Shown: positions 33,460 to 42,593, numbered from the stretch's first letter. The stretch: DNA of 63,990 bases from an uncultured Mycoplasmatota bacterium (GCA_900545005.1 UQXO01000009.1:1-63990), one strand, 5' to 3'. The notes: generated from the letters alone by a model not told the origin. Numbers and translations: made by a program.

Positions 33460-33994
33460 AAAGCCAATAATAAAAGCAACTACCCCAAATAGTGATAAAT
33501 ATTATACTAAAATAGATGTGTATACATCAGATCCCAAAGGTCCACATGAATCAATTCACATTGCAGTTGATAGTGATTCAAAATCAGCACACATCATAGA
33601 TACAACTAGTGGTAATACAGAACATACTGATGTTAAATGCTATTTAACTACAGCTTGTATGAAATATTTTAAGGAAAATTTTGATGATAACTGTTATGAA
33701 TTAACAGTATTAAGATGGTTTAGAGATAATTTTGTATCAAAAGAAGATATAAAACATTATTATGAAGTAGCCCCCATAATCGTTGAAAGTATTAATACTG
33801 AAGAAAAGTCTAATATTATTTATGATTATATTTATGATAATATAGTCGACTATTGCGTTGAACAAATCGAACTTGGAAACTATGACAAAGCATATAGTAG
33901 ATATAAAAATAGTGTCTTGATATTAGAAGAACAATTTGCTAAGCCATCATTGCAGAAAAAATTTGTAAAAACTCTAAAAAGAGCTATTGTATAA
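33449..33994 (+). CDS. CYLTTAC-type (CFI-box-like) protein
   Basis: A 181-residue soluble protein. The middle holds CYLTTACMKYF, then CYELTVLRWFRDNF and YYEVAPIIVESI. This arrangement (C-LTTAC...CYELT-LR-FRD...YY--AP-IV) belongs to the CFI-box family found at the ends of varied Bacillota proteins and of unknown biochemical role. The N-terminal region (about 1-65) is beta-like and polar. Start at 33449 follows AAAGAGAG. The upstream helical gene overlaps it. Confidence 0.6.
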   Translation: MSNEKPIIKATTPNSDKYYTKIDVYTSDPKGPHESIHIAVDSDSKSAHIIDTTSGNTEHTDVKCYLTTACMKYFKENFDDNCYELTVLRWFRDNFVSKEDIKHYYEVAPIIVESINTEEKSNIIYDYIYDNIVDYCVEQIELGNYDKAYSRYKNSVLILEEQFAKPSLQKKFVKTLKRAIV

Positions 33995-34044
33995 AAATTA
34001 TTGATTTATGAAATACTATTCAACTACCCTATCGTTAGAAATTC

Positions 34045-34077
34045 AGCTTACAAATCTTTTCTTTTGTAAGTTTTTAT
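34045..34077 (+). terminator. Terminator of the CFI-box gene, inside the end of the convergent gene
   Basis: A stem CTTACAA / TTGTAAG with T run on the plus strand overlaps the last codons of the minus-strand gene at 34048. The minus strand has no T run after it. Confidence 0.6.
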
Positions 34078-34950
34078 TTTGCTTAGGATTATTATAATAC
34101 TTAAGATAGTTATACTTCCAAGGACAATAGGAAGTTTATAATCTTTAGAATAAGGTTTAATCTCCAGAATATTACTTTCTAAAGGATGATTATCTATATA
34201 ACTTAGAAAATAATAAGTCTTAGTATTATCCTTTATATCAATAGTTATCTTCGTATCTTTATCTTTCTTACCACAATTTACTTCAGATACTTTCATATAT
34301 AGGATATCATCTAAAGAATCTTTATAATACAAAGTACAAGTAGCATTATCTAAAGTACTAGTAAGTTTTAAAGTCACTTTACTCTTAGATAGTTTTACTA
34401 ATTCAATAGAAGATACTTCTTTATCTAGTTTATCTTCTTTAATCTTATAATCTAAACTTATCTTAAAACTTTTAAAAAGACTACTCTTCTCTTCTTCACC
34501 ATTTAAATTAATAATATCATAATCTTCATAAGATACTTCAATATTATCATCAGAAAACTTAGCATCTTTTAAATAAGACTTGGTAATACTTTTTATCTCT
34601 TCCGAAGTATTACCATTACTAAGAGCTATAATATCAATGAGTTCTAAGGTCCAAGTATCAGGATTATCTAAGATGTCAAAACGATTATTTATATTTCCTG
34701 TAAAACTAGTCATAAGAATATTATCTTCTAAAATATATTTAACTACTATAGATTTATTATTATCGGGATTAAGAGTGGGATACTTAATAGTGAGGGTATC
34801 TTTTGTAATATAGATACTAGTATCTCCCATATTGGTATACATATGATAGGTAGAAGTATTCAAAAGTTCTTCTTTTATTTCTTTTAGACTTAAAGCATGA
34901 ACAGAAGAAGAAAAAAGAAAGATAAAAACTATTAGAAATATTTTCTTCAT
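34048..34950 (-). CDS. Secreted, membrane-anchored protein of unknown function
   Basis: A 300-residue protein with a clear signal peptide (KKIFLIVFIFLFSSSVHA), an extracellular beta-rich part of about 235 residues and a C-terminal membrane helix (about 272-292) ended by a basic tail (KTYKRKDL). There is no LPXTG motif before the helix, so it is a plain anchor. Two Cys pairs (CTLYYK and CGKK) are seen. Its ATG overlaps the TAA of the nucleotidase gene. Function unknown. Confidence 0.65.
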   Translation of the reverse strand: MKKIFLIVFIFLFSSSVHALSLKEIKEELLNTSTYHMYTNMGDTSIYITKDTLTIKYPTLNPDNNKSIVVKYILEDNILMTSFTGNINNRFDILDNPDTWTLELIDIIALSNGNTSEEIKSITKSYLKDAKFSDDNIEVSYEDYDIINLNGEEEKSSLFKSFKISLDYKIKEDKLDKEVSSIELVKLSKSKVTLKLTSTLDNATCTLYYKDSLDDILYMKVSEVNCGKKDKDTKITIDIKDNTKTYYFLSYIDNHPLESNILEIKPYSKDYKLPIVLGSITILSIIIILSKIKTYKRKDL

Positions 34951-35567
34951 TAAAAATATTCCTTTTCTTCTAATACTTTGGGATCTAACAAGATTTTAGC
35001 TACTTCTTGCCATCCTGTATGATAATCATATCCTGCTCTTAAGATACCCTTTTCTTTTAACTCTTCATTAGATATATTTTTATTATGATATGAAGGAAAT
35101 AGGATTCTAATTGGAATAGCCGGATTTAAATTAGAGACTAAATCATCTATTTGAATATCTGCTCTACAGATATCTTTGGCTCCTGTAAATATATAGTTCT
35201 TAGGAGGAATAACATCTTCGGGAATTAAACGATAAAGAAGTTCAAACTTACTCTTAAATATTCTTCCGGAGTTTTTTAAATCAAAAGGATTACGACAATC
35301 ACTACAAGGATATATATCATAATACTTACTTAAGATTTTAATAGTCTCTAAAGTTCCTGGTAAAAGAACAGGATTCTCATACTGATCCTTTGTACTTATA
35401 AACTGATAAAATTCTTGTTTTCTAGCTTTGGGAATAGCTACTTCATCAATATAATACTCCGTAAAATCATCAATCGTATAATTAGTATTTAAAAACTCAT
35501 TAACAAACTCTAAATAACCAGAGAAGCAAAATACTTCATCTATATCTAATAATATTTTCTTTTTCAT
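34950..35567 (-). CDS. 5'(3')-deoxyribonucleotidase-like HAD hydrolase
   Basis: A 205-residue protein of the 5'-nucleotidase type C family of the HAD superfamily. The nucleophile and acid/base aspartates are in LLDIDEVFC (residues 8 and 10). The later acidic motif is ADIQIDDLVSNL. The size matches YorS/YqfW-like deoxynucleotidases, which remove phosphate from pyrimidine (deoxy)nucleotides. It overlaps the secreted protein gene downstream by one base and is 7 bases from the hydrolase gene upstream, so all three form a unit. Confidence 0.75.
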   Translation of the reverse strand: MKKKILLDIDEVFCFSGYLEFVNEFLNTNYTIDDFTEYYIDEVAIPKARKQEFYQFISTKDQYENPVLLPGTLETIKILSKYYDIYPCSDCRNPFDLKNSGRIFKSKFELLYRLIPEDVIPPKNYIFTGAKDICRADIQIDDLVSNLNPAIPIRILFPSYHNKNISNEELKEKGILRAGYDYHTGWQEVAKILLDPKVLEEKEYF

Positions 35568-35574
35568 AAGACTC

Positions 35575-36471
35575 CTACTTTCTTATAAACTCTAAGATAT
35601 CATGAATAATTATATCTTTTTCTTCTTCTTGAATTAAATCATGTCTTAAATGAGGATATACTTTTGATGTAACATTTCTATATCCTAACTCTTTTAAAAA
35701 TTTTTCTAACTCTTTAAACTTTTTAATACTTATTATAACAGGATCACAAGTCCCTGCTAGTAAAAGAATATCTAAAGATTTATTCTTCACTAGATAATCT
35801 TTCTTCTTAAAAGCATGCTTTTGAAGACTAAAAAGATTTAAGAAACCATTAGTCGTAAAGATAAAACCACATAAAGGATCACTATTATAGTTAGTCACAT
35901 TCTTCTCATTTTTACTTAACCACTCATTAGGATACTTATAATTCTTATTAAAACTTTCTATAGAAAGCTTATTTAAAAATTCATTAGGCTTTCTTGAATT
36001 ACCAAAGATATTAGCTAATTTAGCCACTAACAATCCTATATCCACTAGATTGTTTTTAGTTGGAGGACCACAAAGAATTAATTTGGTAATCTCATCATCA
36101 TACTTACTAATATAATTACGACCTATTAAAGTTCCCATACTATGCGAGAATAAAATGACTGCCAAATGAGGATATTTTTCTTTAAAATAACTAATAACTA
36201 TATGAACATCTTCAACTAAAAGTGCGGCATCATCACTATAAAAGTACCCTAAGTCTTCTGGATTTTTAACACTTTTCCCATGACCACGATGATCATAGAT
36301 AACTGGTAAATACCCTTCCTTAGCTAACTTTTCTAAAAAATAATTATACCTTTCTTTATGTTCACTCATTCCATGTAAAATGACTACTAAGGCTTTCGGC
36401 ATCTTTACAGATATATAATTAACATCAAGATAAATACCTTTAATACTAGATTCTATTTGTAAATTGTTCAT
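35575..36471 (-). CDS. Alpha/beta hydrolase, monoacylglycerol lipase type
   Basis: A 298-residue serine hydrolase (Hydrolase_4/S33 type). HGMSEHKERY forms the oxyanion region, YDHRGHGKS is a family hallmark, and the nucleophile Ser lies in LFSHSMGT, with Ser at the place of the first Gly of GxSxG. The acidic residue is probably the Asp of GTCDPVI and the His that of LRHDLI near residue 275. No signal peptide. It may cleave monoacylglycerol or lysophospholipids. Confidence 0.82.
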   Translation of the reverse strand: MNNLQIESSIKGIYLDVNYISVKMPKALVVILHGMSEHKERYNYFLEKLAKEGYLPVIYDHRGHGKSVKNPEDLGYFYSDDAALLVEDVHIVISYFKEKYPHLAVILFSHSMGTLIGRNYISKYDDEITKLILCGPPTKNNLVDIGLLVAKLANIFGNSRKPNEFLNKLSIESFNKNYKYPNEWLSKNEKNVTNYNSDPLCGFIFTTNGFLNLFSLQKHAFKKKDYLVKNKSLDILLLAGTCDPVIISIKKFKELEKFLKELGYRNVTSKVYPHLRHDLIQEEEKDIIIHDILEFIRK

Positions 36472-36591
36472 AAATCTCCTTTTTTAGTTCTCCTAAATTA
36501 TATCATAAGAAGAAAAAATACACTAGAAAAGGTAAAATTTTGTATGTACTGACCTTTTTTTGAGGGATTTTACTGACTATTTTTAGGATAA

Positions 36592-36625
36592 TTAAAAAGA
36601 ATACACTAAGTTTGGCGTATTCTAT
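36592..36625 (-). terminator. Terminator of the gene at 36645
   Basis: A 7-bp stem AGAATAC / GTATTCT with a 12-base loop and T-rich tail on the minus strand. Confidence 0.75.
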
Positions 36626-36644
36626 TTATATCAAAACTAATAAA

Positions 36645-38237
36645 TCATAATAGAGATATTGTATACTTCATATTACGAATAGTAATAATCATCTTAATAG
36701 AAGTAGCATATTTCATATTATAATCAACTTCTAAGACTTTATTACCACTTATATCATTAGAAGCCGATTTATCAGTTACACTACTAGTATATGTATTATC
36801 ATTATAAATATATTCAAAAGTAACAAAGTTATTATAGAAGTCATTACTTCCATACATGCTATAATTACTAGTATTATCTAAAGAAACTAAACTATCTAAG
36901 ACTATTAAAGTCTTTTTAGTATTACTATTATTAGTAATAGCATTCTTCTTAAGAGTACAATTATCACCCTGACAGTAATTATATTCATAAGTATAATTAT
37001 CGGTTAGATTATAATCATCAATAATAATACTAGAATTCTTCAAAGTAGTAGTTTCTAAATCAATACTCTCTTTTAAAGAATAATTTCCCTTATCTATAAC
37101 AGTATCATTTTCTTTAGGTGATACTTTTAAAGTCTTATAACTAGGAGTTCCTTCTCCATTAACATATTTAACGCTATCTAGAATTTTAATCGTATAAGAA
37201 TTACTAATCTCATTATCAAGGATACTATAACATAAAACGTATTTATGAGTCTTATGAGATTCAATCTTATCTTTATAATAAGGTTCACCAAGGTCTTTAA
37301 AATAAGTAGATTTATCTAAGATAGGATAAACATAAGTATTACCAAGTTGTAACCAGAAATTATCGGTATCTAATTCTTTAGGAGTCTTACTTTTATTTGT
37401 AACTGATAAGACTAAGACTAAATAATGATACTTATCACTTAAGGTATTTCCCCCGTAATCTAATTTCGTTAGATAAGAATTTTCGACGGTAATATTAAAA
37501 TTACTATAAGTAAAAGCCTTATCAATCCGCACATTATTATTTAATTTGATGATACCATTAATTAAGAAGACAATTAGAACTAATCCTAAGATACCACCAA
37601 GTCCCATAAAAACTAACTTGTTATCAATGATATAATACTTAAATTCACGCAACTTTTTATTTAAGAATCTCTTAATCTTATAGTCTTCTAACTGGACACC
37701 AATTTCAATTTCAGCATCATCTTCTTTAGCAATATCAATATCATCTCGAAGATTAGTAAACTCAAAAGTAGTTAAGTCAAACCCAATGACATTCAGAAAA
37801 TAAAAGATTAAGAAAATAAAGTTAGGATAAAAAGTAAATTTTGAAATATCACGGTATAATAATCCGGTTTGACTGGTAATCGTATTGAATTCAAAATTAT
37901 CTAAAGTACCCCGGTAGATAAAAGTAAAGACAAAAAGAATCGTATAAAAGATAGCCCCAGTTAAATAAAGTTTCGTATCTTTATCTTTACTCTTAAACAA
38001 AATAAAGATAATAATATTCATGAGGATGATAACCAGTAAGGCAATTGGTAATAAGTAGCCAATGTAATGGAAAGAAAGCTCTACTTCTTTGGTAGTATAA
38101 CTATTAGATACAAAGGTTCCAAAAAAATGCATCAAATTAAAAAGTTTAAAAGTCACAAAGCCAATTAATAACATCATCATAATATTAATAGTCTTAAAAT
38201 GTTCAATTAAGAACTTAAAAGGTTTTCTTATTATCAT
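36645..38237 (-). CDS. Multi-pass membrane protein with DUF4352-like extracellular domain
   Basis: A 530-residue protein. Four membrane helices lie in the first 165 residues and a fifth at about 208-228. The rest is extracellular. Residues about 235-365 have an Ig-like pattern (FNITVENSYLTKLD, HYLVLVLSVTNKSKTPKEL, NFWLQLG) like the DUF4352 'telokin-like' domain of surface proteins. A further beta-rich part of about 160 residues follows with one CQGDNC pair. Function unknown. It is transcribed as a single gene between two terminators. Confidence 0.6.
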   Translation of the reverse strand: MIIRKPFKFLIEHFKTINIMMMLLIGFVTFKLFNLMHFFGTFVSNSYTTKEVELSFHYIGYLLPIALLVIILMNIIIFILFKSKDKDTKLYLTGAIFYTILFVFTFIYRGTLDNFEFNTITSQTGLLYRDISKFTFYPNFIFLIFYFLNVIGFDLTTFEFTNLRDDIDIAKEDDAEIEIGVQLEDYKIKRFLNKKLREFKYYIIDNKLVFMGLGGILGLVLIVFLINGIIKLNNNVRIDKAFTYSNFNITVENSYLTKLDYGGNTLSDKYHYLVLVLSVTNKSKTPKELDTDNFWLQLGNTYVYPILDKSTYFKDLGEPYYKDKIESHKTHKYVLCYSILDNEISNSYTIKILDSVKYVNGEGTPSYKTLKVSPKENDTVIDKGNYSLKESIDLETTTLKNSSIIIDDYNLTDNYTYEYNYCQGDNCTLKKNAITNNSNTKKTLIVLDSLVSLDNTSNYSMYGSNDFYNNFVTFEYIYNDNTYTSSVTDKSASNDISGNKVLEVDYNMKYATSIKMIITIRNMKYTISLL

Positions 38238-38284
38238 ATGAACGCTCCTATTCTATTTTAGTATACCATTTAAAAAGATAAAAT

Positions 38285-38320
38285 AAAAGAGTCCACGATA
38301 ATCTCGGGACCTATTTTTTC
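38285..38320 (-). terminator. Terminator of the LysM gene
   Basis: A hairpin AGGTCCCGA / TCGTGGACT with mismatches follows the stop codon at 38333, with T-rich sequence on both sides, so it may act in both directions. Confidence 0.5.
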
Positions 38321-38332
38321 AAAATGAATTCT

Positions 38333-38785
38333 TTATTTATTAGTTTTATTAATCATTAACTGACCTGGTAGTAAGTAGATTGTCTGATTCATTTTAATAA
38401 TTTCATCAGCATTTCTTTTAAATTTATCAGCCACAATACTTAGAGTATCTCCATCTTTAGTGATATAAAAGCTATAACCACTCTTTGGAATCATTATCTT
38501 CTGATTAGGATAGATATAATCATCCATATTTAAGCCATTTAAGGCTGCTAGTAAAGTAGGATTAATATTATAACGACGAGCAATCGCATAAAGATTATCA
38601 CCACTATTGACAGTATAGGTAGTAAAATAATCATTACTTGCAGGAACAGCAATATCCATTCCGGCTCTTAACATTACTTCATCATAAAGATTATTAATGC
38701 TCATTAGCTCTTCTTTAGTCGTATTAAAGCGACTAGCTATATCATTTAAAGACTCATTGTAACCAACGGTATACTTATCATACAT
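38333..38785 (-). CDS. Triple LysM-domain protein
   Basis: A 150-residue protein made only of three LysM domains (about 5-47, 54-98, 104-147), each with the pattern ‘YTVxxGDxLxxIAxRxN’ and NxL/I. LysM binds N-acetylglucosamine chains of peptidoglycan. No signal peptide is seen, so it is either cytosolic/forespore-side or exported without one; SafA-type spore coat proteins share this layout. Its ribosome binding site lies in a stable hairpin (38786-38822). The PH-domain protein gene is directly upstream. Confidence 0.85.
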   Translation of the reverse strand: MYDKYTVGYNESLNDIASRFNTTKEELMSINNLYDEVMLRAGMDIAVPASNDYFTTYTVNSGDNLYAIARRYNINPTLLAALNGLNMDDYIYPNQKIMIPKSGYSFYITKDGDTLSIVADKFKRNADEIIKMNQTIYLLPGQLMINKTNK

Positions 38786-38822
38786 AAAAAATCACATCCT
38801 AATAATAAGATATGTGACTTTT
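38785..38822 (-). promoter_or_regulatory. Hairpin that covers the ribosome binding site of the LysM gene
   Basis: TCACAT (38792-38797) pairs with ATGTGA (38812-38817), extended by an A/T stem with one bulge. On the minus strand it is followed by six T directly before the ATG. The Shine-Dalgarno AGGATG lies inside it, so it may act as terminator of the upstream gene and as a lock on LysM translation. Confidence 0.55.
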
Positions 38823-38831
38823 TAGTTTGTG

Positions 38832-39296
38832 TTAATCGGTTTTTTGGATATATTTTTTCTTTTCTTCCATCATAAATTCCGTAATATTAGTTTCAATCTC
38901 CGTTAAAGCTTTTTTATCAATATTAGATAAATTAACCATTTCTTTAACCGTATCAATAGTTATCATTCCCCAGATAAGTCCTTCGTAGACTTCTAAATCA
39001 TTAAACAAATCGGGAGTAATTGAAGTAAGGGCATAACCAACAAACACACGAGCTTGGCCAATTAAGATTCGCTTATTAGTTAGAGCAACAACAGCTGTAC
39101 TGAAAATATCTTTGTGAGTATCATTCTTCTGGGCTGGAAAAGCATAGATTACTTCCTCACCGGGATTCAAGTGTTTTTCCACCACATCAGAATGTTTCTT
39201 TAGACGCCAAGCAATCCCGCCGTGAAATTTTCTTTTAAATTCTAAAACTTTTGCATATACAGAGCCAATACTTTGTTTTTCCACCGTAACTAACAT
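38832..39296 (-). CDS. Bacterial PH-like domain protein (YokE type)
   Basis: A 154-residue soluble protein. The pattern HLNPGEEVIYAFPAQ, then ALTNKRILIGQ and a beta-rich remainder matches the bacterial PH domain family (bPH/YokE type), which lacks a known enzymatic role and may bind lipids or proteins. A C-terminal amphipathic helix follows (EIETNITEFMMEEKKK). The ATG at 39296 has AGGTGA six bases upstream and is preferred to the TTG at 39302. It precedes the LysM gene. Confidence 0.7.
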   Translation of the reverse strand: MLVTVEKQSIGSVYAKVLEFKRKFHGGIAWRLKKHSDVVEKHLNPGEEVIYAFPAQKNDTHKDIFSTAVVALTNKRILIGQARVFVGYALTSITPDLFNDLEVYEGLIWGMITIDTVKEMVNLSNIDKKALTEIETNITEFMMEEKKKYIQKTD

Positions 39297-39339
39297 ATTC
39301 AATCACCTAAGCTTGTTTTATCATAAAACCAGTAAAAAA

Positions 39340-40623
39340 TCAATCTAAATAGTTAATTAAGAAGTAATAAGCTGCAAAACCAATGGCTAAAATGATTAAG
39401 ATGATAAATATTGCTAAAAAGATGCTGCCATAATGGCTTTTTTTCGGGGGTTTTTCCGCTTCTACTTTGATATTAACTTCTTTTTCTTCGGATTCTTCTT
39501 TAGGAGGCTCTAATAAGACTTTATAATGGCTCTCTTCATATTTATTTCTAACTTCTTGATTACGGTTAACCGCATTAAGATTAATACTTGTCTGGGTCAA
39601 AGCCATATCAATTCTTGATTCACCAAAGCTTAGACGATGTTCTTCTTCTTCATTTGTTAAATGGTCAATATTACCGAAAAGATTTTCCGTAATTATTTTA
39701 GCATATTTACTGGATGTATTATTATCAATAATCATTCCAATACTCTTCTTATAAGCGGAGACATTTTCATTAAGTCCCCTACTAATGTCTTTAAAGAAAT
39801 CATAGTAATAAGTATACAATGTATCTATTAAGACCTCTTTATCAACATATTTATTATTAAGACTTACAGACTCATTTTTCTCTAAAGTATTATTATAATT
39901 ATATAAAGGAATTAAATTAATTATATTATTTTCTTTATTATAATAAATACCATAAGTATTAAGATTAATTTGATTTTGATTTAAAAGAAGCTGTCCTAGT
40001 AAATAATTTATATAAGTATTTTTAATTTTATAAAGAGATTTACTATCTAAATTAAAGACATAACTAATAATATTTATAGGAAAATCAATTATTTCTTTGA
40101 TTAGATTAGTGTCTATTAGAGGACTACTCTTAGAAGAGGCATTCAAATGAATATAATTAGCTAAAAAGGTTGGAATAGCTCTTTTTTCTTCCTTAATTAA
40201 CATTACCATTCTTTTAGATAAATCTTCTATAGTATATATTTCATCTTTTAGGGTAAGTGAACTAATAAGAATTGATCCTCTTAATTTTTCTTTTGTCAAA
40301 AGATGAAAAGCTGGCATAGCATTAATTCCTAATAACTTTAAAACTTCGTAATTAATAACATCTAAGTCTTCTTGATAAGGATCAAAAGATGTTCTTAAAA
40401 AGCCTAAGGTTTCTACAGAGGTATATATTTCTTTATCAGAATCTTTTTCTTCTATTCTTTTTTTACTTAAGACTTTATAAGTCATACGTCCCTTTAAGTT
40501 AATAGGACTGTTAGGAATTGCTTTTAAATTAATATTACTTGCTTTTAAAGTTCCATTAATGGTATCTACTAAGAAATATTTATCAGCATTATAAAAGTTT
40601 TTAATATCGGTTGTATCGTTCAT
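39340..40623 (-). CDS. HipA-like pseudokinase with C-terminal membrane anchor
   Basis: A 427-residue protein. The middle resembles HipA/CtkA kinases: INYEVLKLLGINAMPAFHLL followed by KEKLRGSILISS, and later LLGQLLLNQNQINLNTYGIY and NLIPLYNYNNTL, which align with the HipA catalytic loop ('GNxDRHxxNxG') and metal loop ('APLYDxGxSL'). Both key aspartates are Asn here, so catalysis is doubtful. After a charged region comes one membrane helix at about 404-424, with only a few residues outside. That gives a tail-anchored protein facing the cytoplasm. Function is unknown. Identity rests on motif spacing only. Confidence 0.5.
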   Translation of the reverse strand: MNDTTDIKNFYNADKYFLVDTINGTLKASNINLKAIPNSPINLKGRMTYKVLSKKRIEEKDSDKEIYTSVETLGFLRTSFDPYQEDLDVINYEVLKLLGINAMPAFHLLTKEKLRGSILISSLTLKDEIYTIEDLSKRMVMLIKEEKRAIPTFLANYIHLNASSKSSPLIDTNLIKEIIDFPINIISYVFNLDSKSLYKIKNTYINYLLGQLLLNQNQINLNTYGIYYNKENNIINLIPLYNYNNTLEKNESVSLNNKYVDKEVLIDTLYTYYYDFFKDISRGLNENVSAYKKSIGMIIDNNTSSKYAKIITENLFGNIDHLTNEEEEHRLSFGESRIDMALTQTSINLNAVNRNQEVRNKYEESHYKVLLEPPKEESEEKEVNIKVEAEKPPKKSHYGSIFLAIFIILIILAIGFAAYYFLINYLD

Positions 40624-40650
40624 ATTACTTCATCCTTATCTTATAAGATG

Positions 40651-40675
40651 ATTATAACAAATAATGACATTATTT
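40651..40675 (-). promoter_or_regulatory. Promoter -10 box with adjacent palindrome upstream of the HipA-like gene
   Basis: A TATAAT box on the minus strand (40651-40656) is directly preceded by a perfect 17-base palindrome AAATAATG-A-CATTATTT (40659-40675), a likely operator in the spacer region. The -35 box is weak, which fits a regulated promoter. Confidence 0.4.
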
Positions 40676-40698
40676 TCTAGGTAAGTTCACGAAAGTCG

Positions 40699-41802
40699 CT
40701 ATTTTTTTATCTTAATAGCATTTTTAATCTTGGCAATTTCCATATTAATTAGGGTTTTAGATAAGGTGGTACTTAAAAGTTTTAAACAATTCATTATAAC
40801 AACTTTAGTATGATTATCAAGAGTCTTAGAGGCTTTTAAGACTTCTAGAATGCTTTTTAAATAATTATCAGAGATATCACTAACTTTTTTAATATTACTC
40901 TTTTCTAAAAGACCGAAAGTCTCATCAATAATTAGTTTTCTTTCTTCTAAGTCGTAGTGTTCAAGCCAATCATAAATAGCTTTATCAAGATTGTCACTTA
41001 AAGCACTTTTATTAGTTCGAAGGAATTTGTCATCGGATACTTGCCATGAGGTAGCAGCATGCTGCATAATTCCTTTGGCATCACTTTTAATAACATCTAA
41101 ATTTTCTTGATTGAAAAGAACGCCGACCATTGATTCATCAGGAATGATATTATGAAGTTTTTTCTTCATTAATTTATAGTTTATACTGTTAAACTCGTTT
41201 TCACGAAGACCAGGGCCATCAAAAGAATATATTTCTTTAACTGCTAATTTTTTTAGTAAAGACAAGCGCATCGCCCCGACTAAAGCTAAATTACCTCCTT
41301 TAGAATGACCACAAATGAGAACCGGACGTTTATAAGTATTAATGATTTTTTCAGCATAGAAGCCCGCTAAGACTTGCGAAGTAGTAGGATACTTATAAGA
41401 TAGAATAGCATCTTCCTTCCAGCCTGAAATAGTATTATCTGTTCCCTGATAAGCAATGATAACGTTTTTATCTGGTAATAAAAAGGAAACAGCTCCAAAC
41501 TGAGAGTTTTTATCAGTTTGATATTCATAATTAGTAACAAAAACATCTTGAAATCTTGGAAAATTTTTAATAGAATCTAAAAGACTTAAGGCGGCACGTT
41601 GAGCAATTAAAGATTCTAAAAATATTTTACGGTTAATTTTATTAGCAATTTCGATTAAACTATATTTTTTATTATCAGTAAAATCAATGTTATCCAGGGG
41701 AAGATAAGCTAATTGACTAAAGATTAAAATATCTATTTCGGTTATTTTTTTCTCTTGATATGATATATTTTTATACTTTTCAATAAATTTATAATAGTTC
41801 AT
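40699..41802 (-). CDS. Mbeg1-like (DUF2974) lipase-type protein
   Basis: A 367-residue alpha/beta-hydrolase-like protein. VIIAYQGTDNTISGWKEDA and the nucleophile elbow VLICGHSKGGNLA (GHSKG) are typical of the DUF2974 Mbeg1-like family, lipase-type proteins of Bacillota. A Pro/Asp block FDGPGLRENEF follows. The last 90 residues are helical and have no recognised domain. It has a good GAAAGG ribosome binding site. Substrate unknown. Confidence 0.82.
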   Translation of the reverse strand: MNYYKFIEKYKNISYQEKKITEIDILIFSQLAYLPLDNIDFTDNKKYSLIEIANKINRKIFLESLIAQRAALSLLDSIKNFPRFQDVFVTNYEYQTDKNSQFGAVSFLLPDKNVIIAYQGTDNTISGWKEDAILSYKYPTTSQVLAGFYAEKIINTYKRPVLICGHSKGGNLALVGAMRLSLLKKLAVKEIYSFDGPGLRENEFNSINYKLMKKKLHNIIPDESMVGVLFNQENLDVIKSDAKGIMQHAATSWQVSDDKFLRTNKSALSDNLDKAIYDWLEHYDLEERKLIIDETFGLLEKSNIKKVSDISDNYLKSILEVLKASKTLDNHTKVVIMNCLKLLSTTLSKTLINMEIAKIKNAIKIKK

Positions 41803-41814
41803 AATATCTACCTT

Positions 41815-42507
41815 TCACTTTTTCTTTTTAGTTAATTTTATTTCTTTAGATTCTTCTTCATCTTCTTTAAACACATCATAATAAATACTTGCTATTATTT
41901 TTTTCTCTTCTTCCGGTAATTCTTCTGAATCTATAAGACTTTTGATACTTTTACTAATGGCATCTTCAACAATATAAGTCTCAATAATTTCTTTTATTTC
42001 TTCTGGTTTCATCTTAGCAAGAAACCCCTTTACTTGTAATATATCAATGGCTTCTAAACCCTTTTTATTACTTAATTCAAACCAAATAGTACTAGAATAT
42101 TCTTGATTTTGAAGTTCCCACACATAAGCATTTTCTAATCTTTTAGCACAAACAAGGGGAACTCTAAGAGCATTTATAATACTGGGATTTTTTTGATATT
42201 CCCGAAGTTCAAAATCACTCATGTTCTCTAAAAGTCCTAAGGCATACATTTCTTTAATTAAATAAGGATAAAGAATATTATAATCTCTTATATCAGTATA
42301 AGTCTTATAAAAATTATAAAAAGGTATAAACATTTTATATAAACAATCTTTTGAATCATCATTTAAATTATCATAAAATTCACAAAACTTATCATAATCA
42401 ATCTTTAAACCCTGATCTGCCAGTGTTTTAAATATTCTTAAACTATTGGCCGTATCAATAAGTAAAAACTCAGCGGAAGTTATTAACCACGCTAATAATA
42501 TATTCAT
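41815..42507 (-). CDS. Helical protein of unknown function
   Basis: A 230-residue protein, mostly alpha-helical and acidic, with a hydrophobic start (NILLAWLITSAEFLLI) that may be a signal-like or membrane-touching segment and a Lys-rich end (KLTKKKK). The ATG at 42507 has AGGTGA five bases upstream. It lies 12 bases before the lipase-like gene, so they may be coexpressed. I do not recognise the family. Confidence 0.55.
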   Translation of the reverse strand: MNILLAWLITSAEFLLIDTANSLRIFKTLADQGLKIDYDKFCEFYDNLNDDSKDCLYKMFIPFYNFYKTYTDIRDYNILYPYLIKEMYALGLLENMSDFELREYQKNPSIINALRVPLVCAKRLENAYVWELQNQEYSSTIWFELSNKKGLEAIDILQVKGFLAKMKPEEIKEIIETYIVEDAISKSIKSLIDSEELPEEEKKIIASIYYDVFKEDEEESKEIKLTKKKK

Positions 42508-42593
42508 AAGTATCACCTGCTCTTAACCGTATTCTATCAAATAGTATTTTCAAGAGCAATAATTAATGATAGTACTTTTTAAATTTTTCAAGT

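Noticed and set aside
34045..34077. Terminator of the minus-strand gene at 34048
   Set aside because: The T run lies only on the plus strand, so I assigned it to the plus-strand CFI-box gene.
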